A DNA stretch of 64,000 bases, from contig JAWKWE010000004.1 in the NCBI GenBank assembly GCA_041397645.1, forward strand, positions 1,860,001 to 1,924,000. Direction: 5' to 3'. The notes below the pieces were generated by a model that saw only the letters and a program-made list of their open reading frames with translations, had not been told where the DNA came from and made no database searches. This DNA is from Hyphomicrobiaceae bacterium (lineage in GTDB: Bacteria > Pseudomonadota > Alphaproteobacteria > Rhizobiales > Hyphomicrobiaceae). The position numbers and the translations under genes were made by a program. This document shows, piece after piece, positions 24,596 through 33,659 of the stretch (position 1 is its first letter; the number at the start of each line of letters is the position of its first letter).

Positions 24596-25036
24596 ATGCG
24601 CTACCTGCACACCATGATCCGCGTCCGCGATCTGGATCAAAGCCTGGACTTCTATTGCAATAAGCTCGGCATGAAGGAGATCAGGCGCATCGATAACCCC
24701 GGCGGCCGGTTTACGCTGGTGTTTCTGGCTGCCCCTGAAGACGAGGCGCGCGCGCAAGCCGAAAAGGCCCCGATGCTGGAGCTGACCTATAATTGGGACG
24801 CGGAAGATTACGGATCGGCACGTAACTTCGGCCATCTAGCCTTTGTGGTGGACGATATCTATGCGACCTGCGCCAAGCTGAAAGCTGCCGGCGTTACCAT
24901 CAACCGTCCGCCACGCGACGGCTATATGGCGTTCGTGCGCTCGCCGGACCTCATCTCTGTCGAGTTGCTCCAGAAGGGCTCTGCGTTGCCGCCGCAAGAG
25001 CCGTGGGCATCGATGGCGAATACCGGCTCGTGGTAA
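24596..25036 (+). CDS. gloA: Lactoylglutathione lyase (glyoxalase I)
   Basis: This 146-residue vicinal-oxygen-chelate protein isomerises the glutathione hemithioacetal of methylglyoxal to lactoylglutathione. It has the metal ligands in MRYLHTMIRV (H5), LELTYNWD (E), FGHLAFVVDD (H) and ISVELLQ (E), and the family block FYCNKLGMKEIRR. The ATG at 24596 follows GGAG by about nine bases. The 3' end overlaps the start of the flavoprotein gene in another frame. Confidence 0.94.
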   Translation: MRYLHTMIRVRDLDQSLDFYCNKLGMKEIRRIDNPGGRFTLVFLAAPEDEARAQAEKAPMLELTYNWDAEDYGSARNFGHLAFVVDDIYATCAKLKAAGVTINRPPRDGYMAFVRSPDLISVELLQKGSALPPQEPWASMANTGSW

Positions 25037-26286
25037 ACGGGTCCCCAGGCGACCCGCAAGCGAACGCCGCCCTTTTGTCTCGAAACGTCGCGATCGTCGG
25101 TGCCGGGCCTGCGGGCTTATTCGCTGCGGAATATCTCACAGGCCAAGGTCACAATGTGACGGTCTATGAGCGGATGGCGTCGCCTGCGCGCAAATTTCTG
25201 ATGGCAGGGCGCGGCGGCCTGAACCTCACGCACAGCGAGGATTTTCAGACCTTTCTGACACGCTATCACGATCCTGCGGGCCAAATCGTGCGCGCTCTAG
25301 CAGCATTTCCGCCGACGCGGCTGATCCAATGGGCGAACGGCTTGGGCGTTGAGACGTTCGTTGGCTCCAGCGGTCGGATCTTTCCCACGGCAATGAAAGC
25401 CTCTCCGCTCCTGCGTGCTTGGCTGCAGCGGTTGGGAGACCTCGGTGTCGTTTTGCGGACCGGTTGGAGATGGCGCGGGTTCGGTGCAAAGCCAACCACG
25501 TTGAACTTCGACACGCCAGACGGAAAGCAGACCGTTGATACCGACGCTGTCCTGCTCGCGCTTGGCGGGGCGAGTTGGCCGCGTTTGGGCTCTGATGGTG
25601 ATTGGGTTCACATTTTGGAAGGAACTGGCGTCGCGATTGAGCCGCTTCAGCCCTCCAATTGCGGCGTGCGTATCGCGTGGTCCGATCATATGGCCAAGCA
25701 CGCAGGCAAACCGCTGAAGCGTATCGCCGTCTCTGTCTGCGGTCACACGAAGAAGGGAGAAGCCCTGATCACGGCATCGGGATTGGAGGGCGGGGCCCTC
25801 TACGCACTCTCTCCTTATATCCGCGATGGCCTGCAGGCAGGCCCAGCGCGCGTTACACTCGACCTGCGCCCCGACCTCAGCTCGGACAGCCTGACCCACA
25901 ACCTCTCCGTCGCACCGCCGAAATCGACTTGGACCAACCTGCTGCGTAAGGCTGCCAGCTTAAGTCCCGCCGCAGCAGCGCTCGTAAGAGAAGCCGGTCC
26001 CGTACCTCGTGACGCCGCGACCCTTTGTGCGCGGATCAAGAACGTACCCTTGACCGTTACGGACCTCGCTGGCCTTGAACGCGCGATCTCGACAGCCGGC
26101 GGCATTGCTGCCGCATCATGCGACGAGGCTCTGATGCTGACCGCTCTGCCAGGGGTGTTCGCGGCAGGCGAAATGCTTGACTTTGACGCCCCCACGGGCG
26201 GTTATCTGATCCAGGCCGCATTTGGCTCGGGGCTCCACGCCGCCAAGGGCCTGAACGCTTGGGTTACACGCCCAAAAGCTCGATGA
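25003..26286 (+). CDS. HI0933-family FAD-dependent oxidoreductase (TIGR03862 type)
   Basis: This flavoprotein of up to 427 residues has a dinucleotide-binding motif, VAIVGAGPAGLFAAEYL (about 28-45), the GRGGLNLTHSE signature of the HI0933/YhiN family, and a C-terminal FAD-contacting segment with GVFAAGEMLDFDAPTGGYLIQ. The family's substrate is unknown. The reading frame can start at GTG 25003 (overlapping gloA by 34 bases) or GTG 25030; both precede the Rossmann motif and neither has a strong ribosome binding site. The overlap suggests co-expression with gloA. Confidence 0.88.
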   Translation: MGIDGEYRLVVNGSPGDPQANAALLSRNVAIVGAGPAGLFAAEYLTGQGHNVTVYERMASPARKFLMAGRGGLNLTHSEDFQTFLTRYHDPAGQIVRALAAFPPTRLIQWANGLGVETFVGSSGRIFPTAMKASPLLRAWLQRLGDLGVVLRTGWRWRGFGAKPTTLNFDTPDGKQTVDTDAVLLALGGASWPRLGSDGDWVHILEGTGVAIEPLQPSNCGVRIAWSDHMAKHAGKPLKRIAVSVCGHTKKGEALITASGLEGGALYALSPYIRDGLQAGPARVTLDLRPDLSSDSLTHNLSVAPPKSTWTNLLRKAASLSPAAAALVREAGPVPRDAATLCARIKNVPLTVTDLAGLERAISTAGGIAAASCDEALMLTALPGVFAAGEMLDFDAPTGGYLIQAAFGSGLHAAKGLNAWVTRPKAR

Positions 26287-26346
26287 CGGCAAGGATTGAC
26301 GCAGCAGGCCCGCAAGCACATTCCTCGGCAGCAAAAAACGAGAAAA

Positions 26347-26416
26347 AATTCCATTGCAAGCCGTCATCTGGAATAAAATTCCGTTTTTATTTACCGAACC
26401 CCCTTCCATGTGGAAT
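26347..26416 (+). promoter_or_regulatory. Candidate operator region of the cys operon
   Basis: An AT-rich stretch upstream of cysH contains the palindrome GGAAT-AAA-ATTCC (26370-26382), flanked by ATTCCA (26348-26353) and TGGAAT (26411-26416). Repeated half-sites in a promoter position suggest a dimeric regulator of sulfate assimilation. The regulator cannot be named from this sequence. Confidence 0.4.
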
Positions 26417-26454
26417 GGTCTCCCACTAGGTTTCAGCCGACCCGGAGGAGACTC

Positions 26455-27258
26455 ATGACACTGATCGATCGCCCCGCTGCCGCCGTGGCACGCGCGGATA
26501 AAGCTGTTGGCGGCAATCTCGCCGAAGCCGATGCTGTCGCGTTAGCTGAACGGCTCGATGCGCTGTTGCGCGACCTGCCGACACTGGAAGCACGCATCGA
26601 CGCCATCTCCGAGTTCATACCCGGCCGCATCGCCTTTTCGTCCAGCCTTGGCATCGAAGACCAAGCCATCACCCACGCTATCGCGACCCGCGAAGCCAGG
26701 GTCGATGTCTTCACGCTCGACACCGGCCGGCATTTTCCAGAAACGCTCGAAACGCTTTTCGAGACCGAGGGCCGCTACGGCATCAAGATCCGGGTTGTGT
26801 TTCCCGACGCAAAGGAGGTTGAAGACCTCGTTGCGGAAGACGGGATCATGGGCTTTCGCTATTCGATCGACGCGCGCAAAGCCTGCTGCGAAATCCGCAA
26901 GGTGCGCCCGCTGAACCGCGCGCTGGAAGGCGCATCGGCCTGGATCACGGGACTGCGCCGCGAGCAATCCCAAGGCCGCGCCGAAGTGCCGTTTGCCATC
27001 TACGACCCTCTTCAGAAACTGATCAAGCTCAATCCTATTGCCGACTGGTCCTTGCAGGCACTCGAAGAGTACGTGTCCGCAAACAAGGTTCCGGTGAACC
27101 CGCTGCACGCGCAGGGCTATCCCTCCATCGGGTGCCAGCCGTGCACACGTGCCATCAAACCCGGCGAAGACATCCGCGCGGGCCGCTGGTGGTGGGAGAA
27201 TGAAAACGCTAAGGAGTGCGGCCTGCACGCCCGCAACGACAAAGGATCGCGCGTATGA
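26455..27258 (+). CDS. cysH: Adenosine 5'-phosphosulfate (APS) reductase
   Basis: This enzyme, 267 residues, reduces activated sulfate to sulfite with thioredoxin. Besides the catalytic C255 in KECGLH it has C144-C145 (KACCEIRK) and C227-x2-C230 (GCQPC). These ligate a 4Fe-4S cluster, a set that marks APS-using rather than PAPS-using enzymes. The N-terminal region has the FSSSLGIEDQ nucleotide-binding loop and TLDTGRHFPET. The ATG at 26455 follows GGAGGAG. Its stop overlaps the cysD start (ATGA). The absence of cysC here agrees with APS as the substrate. Confidence 0.96.
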   Translation: MTLIDRPAAAVARADKAVGGNLAEADAVALAERLDALLRDLPTLEARIDAISEFIPGRIAFSSSLGIEDQAITHAIATREARVDVFTLDTGRHFPETLETLFETEGRYGIKIRVVFPDAKEVEDLVAEDGIMGFRYSIDARKACCEIRKVRPLNRALEGASAWITGLRREQSQGRAEVPFAIYDPLQKLIKLNPIADWSLQALEEYVSANKVPVNPLHAQGYPSIGCQPCTRAIKPGEDIRAGRWWWENENAKECGLHARNDKGSRV

Positions 27259-28160
27259 CCGCGTCACCTTCACATCTCGATTTGCTGGAAGCCGAAAGCA
27301 TCCACATCTTCCGCGAGGCTGCTGCCCAGTTCCGCAAGCCGGTGTTGATGTATTCGATCGGCAAAGACTCGACGGTTCTGCTTCATCTTGCGCGCAAAGC
27401 GTTTTGGCCTCAAAAGCCGCCCTTTCCGCTTCTGCACGTCGATACGACGTGGAAGTTTCGCGACATGATCGCTTTCCGCGACAAGACGGCGGCAGATTTC
27501 GGGCTCGACCTGATCGTTCATACCAATGAGGATGGGATCAAACGCGGCATAAATCCAATCGATCACGCGCCCTCCATCCACACTGATGTTCTCAAGACCC
27601 AGGCGCTGAAGCAGGCACTCGACAAGTACGGGTTCGATGCAGCCTTCGGCGGCGCGCGTCGCGACGAAGAGGCCAGCCGCGCCAAGGAGCGCGTCTTCTC
27701 GTTCCGCGCTTCCGGCCATCGATGGGATCCGCGCAAGCAGCGCCCGGAGATGTGGCGGCTGTTGAACGGACGGCTCGGCACTGGCGAAACCGTGCGCGTG
27801 TTTCCGATGTCCAACTGGACCGAGAAAGACGTATGGCGTTACATCCTGCGTGAAAAGCTCGACGTCGTGCCGCTTTATCTCGCCAAGGAACGTCCCGTCA
27901 TCGAACGCAACGGTCAGCTGCTCATGCAGGACGATGACCGCTTGCAACCGAAGGACGGCGAGAAGGTCGTGATGCGCAAGATCCGTTTTCGCACACTCGG
28001 ATGCTATCCGCTCACCGCAGCGATCGAGAGCGACGCCGACACATTGGAAAGCGTCGTCGCCGAGACCATCAACGCGCAGACTTCCGAGCGTGTCGGACGG
28101 TTGATCGACCACGATCAGGCCGGCGCCATGGAGAAGAAGAAACAGGAAGGCTATTTCTGA
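27255..28160 (+). CDS. cysD: Sulfate adenylyltransferase subunit 2
   Basis: This 301-residue subunit makes APS from ATP and sulfate. It is an N-type ATP pyrophosphatase with the P-loop-like SIGKDSTVLLHLARKAF (about 34-50), followed by HVDTTWKF, the GGARRDEEASRAKER block and the C-terminal RKIRFRTLGCYPLT. It works with the GTPase CysN encoded next. Both its start and stop overlap the neighbouring genes by four or one bases, which is a tightly coupled cysHDN unit. Confidence 0.98.
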   Translation: MTASPSHLDLLEAESIHIFREAAAQFRKPVLMYSIGKDSTVLLHLARKAFWPQKPPFPLLHVDTTWKFRDMIAFRDKTAADFGLDLIVHTNEDGIKRGINPIDHAPSIHTDVLKTQALKQALDKYGFDAAFGGARRDEEASRAKERVFSFRASGHRWDPRKQRPEMWRLLNGRLGTGETVRVFPMSNWTEKDVWRYILREKLDVVPLYLAKERPVIERNGQLLMQDDDRLQPKDGEKVVMRKIRFRTLGCYPLTAAIESDADTLESVVAETINAQTSERVGRLIDHDQAGAMEKKKQEGYF

Positions 28161-29680
28161 TGTCGGCTCTTGCGCTCGTTCCAAAATCCGCTGCTCCCGC
28201 CGAGCCTGCTCATGCCTTCCATCGCGACCTCAACGGCATCGTGCACCTGCTCACCTGCGGTTCGGTCGACGACGGCAAATCAACGCTGATCGGACGGCTG
28301 CTTTGGGATGCTTCGGACCTCTATGAAGATCAGCGCGAGAACGTTCGCCGATCCGGCCGCAAAGCTGCAGGCACCGACCTTCCGGATTTTTCCATGTTGC
28401 TCGACGGCCTTGTTGCCGAGCGCGAGCAGGGCATCACGATCGACATTGCGTGGAAGTACTTCGATACCGATACGCGCCGCTTCGTCATCATCGACAGCCC
28501 CGGTCACGAGCAATACACGCGCAACATGGCGTCGGGTGCATCACATGCGGATGTCGCCATTCTCCTTGTCGATGCGCGCGCGGGCGTCAAGAAACAGACC
28601 CGCCGTCACGCCGCCATCCTTGATCTTGTCGGCGTGAAGCGCGTCGTCCTTGCCGTCAACAAGATGGACCTGGTCGACTACTCCGAAGACGTATTCAAGA
28701 AGATCGAAGCCGACTTCCGCACACTTTGCTGGAAATTCGGATTTTGGGAAGCGATCGCCATTCCGCTCTCAGCCGTATTTGGCGACAACGTTTCCACGCG
28801 CACGTCCTCTATGCCCTGGTACAAGGGCGACACGCTCCTGGAGCATCTGGAAAAAGTGCCAAGCCACGGCACCGCCTTCGACGGCGTGTTCCGCCTTCCT
28901 GTGCAGACCGTTTTGCGCGACGGGCGCGATTTTCGCGGACTGGCCGGAACCGTGTCATCGGGCGAGGTCAAGGTTGGCGACGAGCTGACGGACGTGCTCT
29001 CGGGCGAAACGGCAAAGGTGATCCGGATCGCCACAATGGACGGCGACTTGCCAAGTGCACAGGCCGGGCAGGCGGTGGCGCTGCAGCTCGATCATGACAT
29101 CGACGTTTCACGCGGCGCCGTCATGGCGCGTACCGACGCCAAGCCTGTCGCAGCCAACACGATCGAAGGCCGCTTTGTGTGGCTTTCGGAAACTTCGTTC
29201 GATCCGCGCGCCGGTTATCTTCTGCGCACAGTCACCGACCTCATTCCTATCTCCAACATCGAGATCAAGGCGCTCCTTGATCTTGAGACCATGTCGTCTC
29301 ATCCTGCATCGACATGCTCGGTCAACGACATTGCCATCGCAAAGATCTCGCTTGGCCGGCCTGCCGCCATCGACGTTTTCACCGATACTCCTGAAACCGG
29401 TACGCTGATGATCGTCGATGCTGTCACAGGCGCGTCGATTGCAGGTGGCATCGCCTCAAGCGTTACAGCCAAGGCGGAAGCGCTGGTCGATGGCCACTTC
29501 ATCCTTACGCGCGAAATGCTGGCTAACGGACTTTGTCGCGACCTCTCGTTGAGCCCGGCAGACCGTGAAGAATTCACGCGACGCGCCAATGAAGCAGCAA
29601 TCCTGCTGCGTGCAGCCGGTGTAGCCGTCGCCATAGAGCCGCCTCCCCCCGTCGATGACGGCATGGATCCGGGCATCTGA
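28160..29680 (+). CDS. cysN: Sulfate adenylyltransferase subunit 1 (GTPase)
   Basis: CysN couples GTP hydrolysis to APS synthesis by CysD. The protein has 506 residues with an EF-Tu-like G domain: GSVDDGKST (about 33-41), REQGITIDIAW switch, DSPGHEQY and NKMD, followed by two beta-barrel domains. Length and C-terminus show no fused APS kinase (CysC), unlike NodQ-type proteins. The start overlaps the last base of the cysD stop. A 153-base gap separates it from the TauE/SafE gene. Confidence 0.97.
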   Translation: MSALALVPKSAAPAEPAHAFHRDLNGIVHLLTCGSVDDGKSTLIGRLLWDASDLYEDQRENVRRSGRKAAGTDLPDFSMLLDGLVAEREQGITIDIAWKYFDTDTRRFVIIDSPGHEQYTRNMASGASHADVAILLVDARAGVKKQTRRHAAILDLVGVKRVVLAVNKMDLVDYSEDVFKKIEADFRTLCWKFGFWEAIAIPLSAVFGDNVSTRTSSMPWYKGDTLLEHLEKVPSHGTAFDGVFRLPVQTVLRDGRDFRGLAGTVSSGEVKVGDELTDVLSGETAKVIRIATMDGDLPSAQAGQAVALQLDHDIDVSRGAVMARTDAKPVAANTIEGRFVWLSETSFDPRAGYLLRTVTDLIPISNIEIKALLDLETMSSHPASTCSVNDIAIAKISLGRPAAIDVFTDTPETGTLMIVDAVTGASIAGGIASSVTAKAEALVDGHFILTREMLANGLCRDLSLSPADREEFTRRANEAAILLRAAGVAVAIEPPPPVDDGMDPGI

Positions 29681-29833
29681 TGCGAAATCTCTGCTCACGA
29701 TCAGCGCAGCCTGCGTTGTCGTTCGGCTCGCTCTGCAACCGCTTCTCGTTGCATTGCATTGACCAAACTGATTGCGCGCGCTGAAAAACTCCCCTAACCA
29801 AGTTGCCATCCAGAAACGAGCCGCCAGAGCCAC

Positions 29834-30637
29834 ATGCTAGACACTTCACTCATCGAGCTTTGGCCCATCGTCATCGCGGGCGGATTCGTCGTCGGTTTCC
29901 TCGTCGGCATGACGGGCGTCGGCGCCGGCTCGCTGATGACGCCGTTTCTCATTTCGCAGGTCGGCCTGTCGCCGTCGCTCGCCGTGGGCACCGATTTGCT
30001 GTTTGCCGGTTTGACCAAGGCGACGGCCGCCGCGCGCCATCACTCTTTGAACAACGTCGACTGGCCAATCGTTCGCTGGCTCGCCCTCGGGAGCGTCCCC
30101 GGCGCTATCGCGATGCTTCTCCTGCTGGGCTACCTGAAGCCCGACGTGGAGGCCATTTCGCGTTTCATTAAGGGTAGCCTTGCTGTGACACTTGTTTTCA
30201 GCTCCCTTGCCATAGCGCTCTATCCACTGCTGGCCCGAGGAAAGTTGCAGATAAACGGCGACCATGCCGAAACGCCGGTCCGCCCACTGCCGACTTTCCT
30301 GCTCGGTCTAACCATCGGAGCGATGGTGACATTGACCTCCGTGGGGGCAGGTGCCATCGGCGTCGTGGTTCTGTCTGCGCTTTATCCGCGGCTTATCACA
30401 CGGCGGCTGGTTGGCACCGACATCGTCCATGCTATTCCGCTGACGTTGATTTCCGGCGCGGGTCACGCGAGCATGGGCAACGTCAACCTGCTGTTGCTCG
30501 CCATGTTGCTGGCAGGTTCGATACCCGGCATCGCGCTCGGCGCTCGGCTGACCGGTAGATTACCGGACTGGATGCTGCGGACGGCACTCGCCATCGTGCT
30601 CATGATCGCTGCCTATCAGCTCTACCAGAAAATTTAA
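29834..30637 (+). CDS. TauE/SafE family sulfite exporter-like membrane protein
   Basis: This 267-residue protein has about eight membrane helices in two repeats. Each begins with a glycine-rich motif (GFLVGMTGVGAGSLMTP near 20-36 and TIGAMVTLTSVGAGAIG near 160-176), the hallmark of the TauE/SafE family, whose members export sulfite, sulfoacetate or other organosulfur anions. Placement after cysHDN on the same strand fits relief of sulfite excess, but the substrate is inference. Confidence 0.88.
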   Translation: MLDTSLIELWPIVIAGGFVVGFLVGMTGVGAGSLMTPFLISQVGLSPSLAVGTDLLFAGLTKATAAARHHSLNNVDWPIVRWLALGSVPGAIAMLLLLGYLKPDVEAISRFIKGSLAVTLVFSSLAIALYPLLARGKLQINGDHAETPVRPLPTFLLGLTIGAMVTLTSVGAGAIGVVVLSALYPRLITRRLVGTDIVHAIPLTLISGAGHASMGNVNLLLLAMLLAGSIPGIALGARLTGRLPDWMLRTALAIVLMIAAYQLYQKI

Positions 30638-30893
30638 ATCTAACCTCGCGCGCCGCCGTGTGGCCGTTTCAGCCCACCGGCAGCAAATCGCACAAAAGTG
30701 CCCACGCACGCGACAAAGTGCGCATGGGTTCAGCTATTATTCGCCCAGATTGCGCCCCTCTGGCTGAGCCAGATGAACAACAGATGAATTGCGGCTTCAG
30801 TCTTCGTTCAACGCCGCAGGTGTAATGTACCTTCAATTCCTGATGCCTCTGGTGGCCCGACGGGTCGCTACACATCGACTCCAGGAGTGGGTC

Positions 30894-30980
30894 ATGCCTG
30901 AATTTGTTAGAAGCGGCGTAATAGTTCTGATGGGTATTACCGTCATCGCCGCCGGTATCTTGGTCGTTTTTGTTACCTGA
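30894..30980 (+). CDS. 28-residue single-helix membrane microprotein
   Basis: An ATG at 30894 has CAGGAG seven to eight bases upstream. It encodes 28 residues: a short charged start (MPEFVRSG) and one hydrophobic helix (about 8-27). A hairpin with a short T-run lies 94 bases beyond the stop. The site and composition support a real small membrane protein; there is no known relative to cite. Confidence 0.45.
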   Translation: MPEFVRSGVIVLMGITVIAAGILVVFVT

Positions 30981-31073
30981 ACGCAAGGTGGCCGGTTGCG
31001 CCATCAACGGGACGCGGCTCTTGAAGAACCGCTCCTGCGGCAACCTTGCCGTCACCCTCGACATACGCCACTT

Positions 31074-31099
31074 AAGGGGGACCCTACGGTTCCCCTTTT
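31074..31099 (+). terminator. Weak terminator-like hairpin before the ycjX-type gene
   Basis: AAGGGG (31074-31079) pairs with CCCCTT (31092-31097), followed by TTG. It lies between the microprotein gene and the YcjX-type gene and may end the former. Confidence 0.4.
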
Positions 31100-31117
31100 G
31101 CTTATTGGCTCGCATCC

Positions 31118-32578
31118 TTGAACCCCTCGCTCTCAACCTCCCAGCTGCCCGATCTGTTGCAGGACGCACGTACACTCATCGCGGACTACCTGACACCATC
31201 GGTTCGCCTCGGCGTGACCGGCCTTTCGCGCTCGGGCAAAACAGTCTTCATCACCGCGCTGGTGCGCAATCTGACGGCGGGTGGGCGTCTGCCCTTTTTC
31301 ACGCCAGACGCGGAAGGAAGGATAGTACGCGCCTATCTGGAGCCGCAGCCCGATGACGCCGTACCGCGCTTCGACTACGAGGCTCATATGGCGCATCTGG
31401 AAGCCGTTCCCCCGCGCTGGCCGGACAGCACCCGCCGCGTCTCGGAGTTGCGCGTCACCATCGAGTATCTGTCAGGCTCTATGCTGAAACGATTGCTGGG
31501 CGTCTCGAAACTCCACCTCGATATCGTGGACTACCCTGGCGAATGGCTCATCGACCTGCCGCTTCTAACCCAAAGCTATGCTGAGTTTTCCCAAGAGGCG
31601 CTTGCGCTGGCGCGCGATCCACGCCGTGCCGAGCGCGCCAAGCCCTTACTCGATTTTCTGGCCGGAACCGATCCCGCGGGCGTGGCCGACGAGGCCATCG
31701 CCCTTCACGGCGCGCAGCTGTTTACAGCCTACCTACGAGCCTGCCGGGAAAAAGAGACACAATCGACGCTCGCTCCGGGACGTTTCCTTATGCCGGGAGA
31801 CCTCGACGGCTCGCCGCTGCTAACATTCTTTCCGATGCCTCTTACCATGCAAAGCGCGCCCCCGCGGGGCTCACTGGCGGCGATGATGATGCGGCGCTAC
31901 GAGAGTTACAAGGCGGAGGTAGTGCGCCCGTTCTTCAACGATCACTTCTCGCGCATCGACCGCCAGATTGTCCTCGTCGATGTCCTTGGCGCGCTTAGCC
32001 AGGGCGCCGACGCCGTGCGTGATCTCGACCGCGCCATGGAAGGCGTGTTAAAGGCGTTTCGTCCCGGCGTGAACAGTTGGCTGTCGATGATCATGGGGCG
32101 ACGTATCGAGAAGGTGCTGTTTGCTGCAACCAAAGCAGACCATCTGCCAGCTTCCAGCCACGACCGCCTTGCCGCGTTGTTGAAACTGATCGTCGAAGAA
32201 GCTACCAGCCGTGCTGACACCGAAGGCGCTGGCACAAATTCGCTCGCGCTTTCGGCCTTGCGCGCGACACGCGAGACCACCGTCAAAAGCGGATCGCAGT
32301 CGCTGCCATGCCTGAAAGGGATCCCGTTGGCGGGTGAGCGCATTGGCGATCACGTTTACAACGGCATCGACGAAGCCGCGATCTTTCCAGGAGACTTGCC
32401 CGCCGATCCGCGTGCCGCGCTCGATGCGGCGCGCATGGCGAACGCGGCCTCTTTCCAGCTGGTGCGCTTTGAGCCGCCGCGCATAAAATCCCCAGGAACT
32501 GACGTCGCAACGCCAGCCCTCCCCCACATCCGTCTCGACCGCGCGCTCGATTTCCTGCTTGCGGAGGATCTCGCATGA
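31118..32578 (+). CDS. YcjX-family P-loop protein
   Basis: This protein has 486 residues. A GTPase-like P-loop, GLSRSGKTVFITALV (about 35-49), is followed by a DYPGEWLIDLP block with the Walker B-like aspartate and a ATKADHLP segment that matches the NKxD-like specificity region of YcjX proteins. The family is associated with stress (phage-shock-like) responses in proteobacteria; its molecular role is not settled. The start is TTG at 31118, the only initiator before the conserved region, with no strong ribosome binding site. Its stop overlaps the next gene's ATG. Confidence 0.9.
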   Translation: MNPSLSTSQLPDLLQDARTLIADYLTPSVRLGVTGLSRSGKTVFITALVRNLTAGGRLPFFTPDAEGRIVRAYLEPQPDDAVPRFDYEAHMAHLEAVPPRWPDSTRRVSELRVTIEYLSGSMLKRLLGVSKLHLDIVDYPGEWLIDLPLLTQSYAEFSQEALALARDPRRAERAKPLLDFLAGTDPAGVADEAIALHGAQLFTAYLRACREKETQSTLAPGRFLMPGDLDGSPLLTFFPMPLTMQSAPPRGSLAAMMMRRYESYKAEVVRPFFNDHFSRIDRQIVLVDVLGALSQGADAVRDLDRAMEGVLKAFRPGVNSWLSMIMGRRIEKVLFAATKADHLPASSHDRLAALLKLIVEEATSRADTEGAGTNSLALSALRATRETTVKSGSQSLPCLKGIPLAGERIGDHVYNGIDEAAIFPGDLPADPRAALDAARMANAASFQLVRFEPPRIKSPGTDVATPALPHIRLDRALDFLLAEDLA

Positions 32579-33624
32579 CGAACGCCGATGGCCCCGCGCA
32601 CGACAAGCCGCGTGCCCCGCGCGCGTTCCGCATCGACGATCCTGCCGTCGCTGATGCGCACGAAGAAGTGTTGCCCGCAGACGCCGACATAACTTCACGA
32701 CGCGCCCCAGTCGTCGTGCCCCGCGGCTTGACGCGCAGCGATCTAGCGCGCGGCATCCGCTGGGGCAGCATCATGCTGTCAGCGATGGCGGCCCTTGCAT
32801 CGCTGGCCGCAGGGTTGTGGTTCACCCGCTTCGTCACGGTTGCACTAGAACGCCAAGACTGGATCGGCTGGATGGCCTTCGGCCTGATGAGCCTGGCCGC
32901 ATTTTCGGCCGTGGTCATCGTGCTGAAGGAACTGTGGGGCTTGCGCCGGTTAGCGCGGCTGGAGCGAATGCGCAAAGCGATCCGCCAGGTTCAGGACTCC
33001 GGCGACATGGCCCGCGAACGCGCAACAGTGAGGGAACTCGCGCGCCATTATTCAGGTCGCCCCGATCTCAAGTGGGGGTTGGCGCGATTGAAGGAACATG
33101 CAGGCGACGTGCACGCCCCTGGCGATTTGTTGCGTCTGGCAGATCGCGAACTACTCGCTCCCATCGATGAGGAGGCCCGGCGCGTCGTGCTTCGAGCCTC
33201 AAAGCGTGTGGCAACCGTGACCGCGCTTTCGCCGATGGCTTGGATCGCCATGGGCTACGTGATGGTCGAGAACGTGCGCATGTTCCGCGCGCTTGCGACC
33301 CTTTACGGCGGCCGGCCGGGTCTGATGGGCGCACTAAGGCTGGGACGCATGGTGGTGACCCACATCATCGCCACCGGCGGACTTGCAATGACGGACGACC
33401 TGTTGGGACAATTTCTAGGTCAGGACGCTCTGCGGCGTTTGTCGCGGCGATTGGGCGAAGGCGCGTTCAACGGTGCGCTGACAGCACGCCTCGGCGTAGC
33501 GGCTATCGAAGTGACACGGCCCGCACCCTTCCTCGATGCCGAACCTGTGCGGGTGCGCGAGATCTTTTCCGAACTCATGCGCTCGCTGCGCTCCGGCCTA
33601 ACGACAAACGCCCCCACGCAGTAG
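32575..33624 (+). CDS. YcjF-family membrane protein (TIGR01620)
   Basis: This 349-residue protein has a polar N-terminus, two membrane helices (about 61-83 and 98-120), a helical basic middle and a further hydrophobic region (about 208-280). The pattern and the GRPGLMGALRLGRMVVTHI segment match the YcjF/TIGR01620 family, nearly always encoded directly after ycjX. The ATG overlaps the ycjX-type stop by four bases (ATGA), so the pair is translationally coupled. It is convergent with opgH, 35 bases away. Confidence 0.9.
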   Translation: MTNADGPAHDKPRAPRAFRIDDPAVADAHEEVLPADADITSRRAPVVVPRGLTRSDLARGIRWGSIMLSAMAALASLAAGLWFTRFVTVALERQDWIGWMAFGLMSLAAFSAVVIVLKELWGLRRLARLERMRKAIRQVQDSGDMARERATVRELARHYSGRPDLKWGLARLKEHAGDVHAPGDLLRLADRELLAPIDEEARRVVLRASKRVATVTALSPMAWIAMGYVMVENVRMFRALATLYGGRPGLMGALRLGRMVVTHIIATGGLAMTDDLLGQFLGQDALRRLSRRLGEGAFNGALTARLGVAAIEVTRPAPFLDAEPVRVREIFSELMRSLRSGLTTNAPTQ

Positions 33625-33659
33625 CGCGAGCGCGTTTGCCCGGAAATGATCACAAGCGA

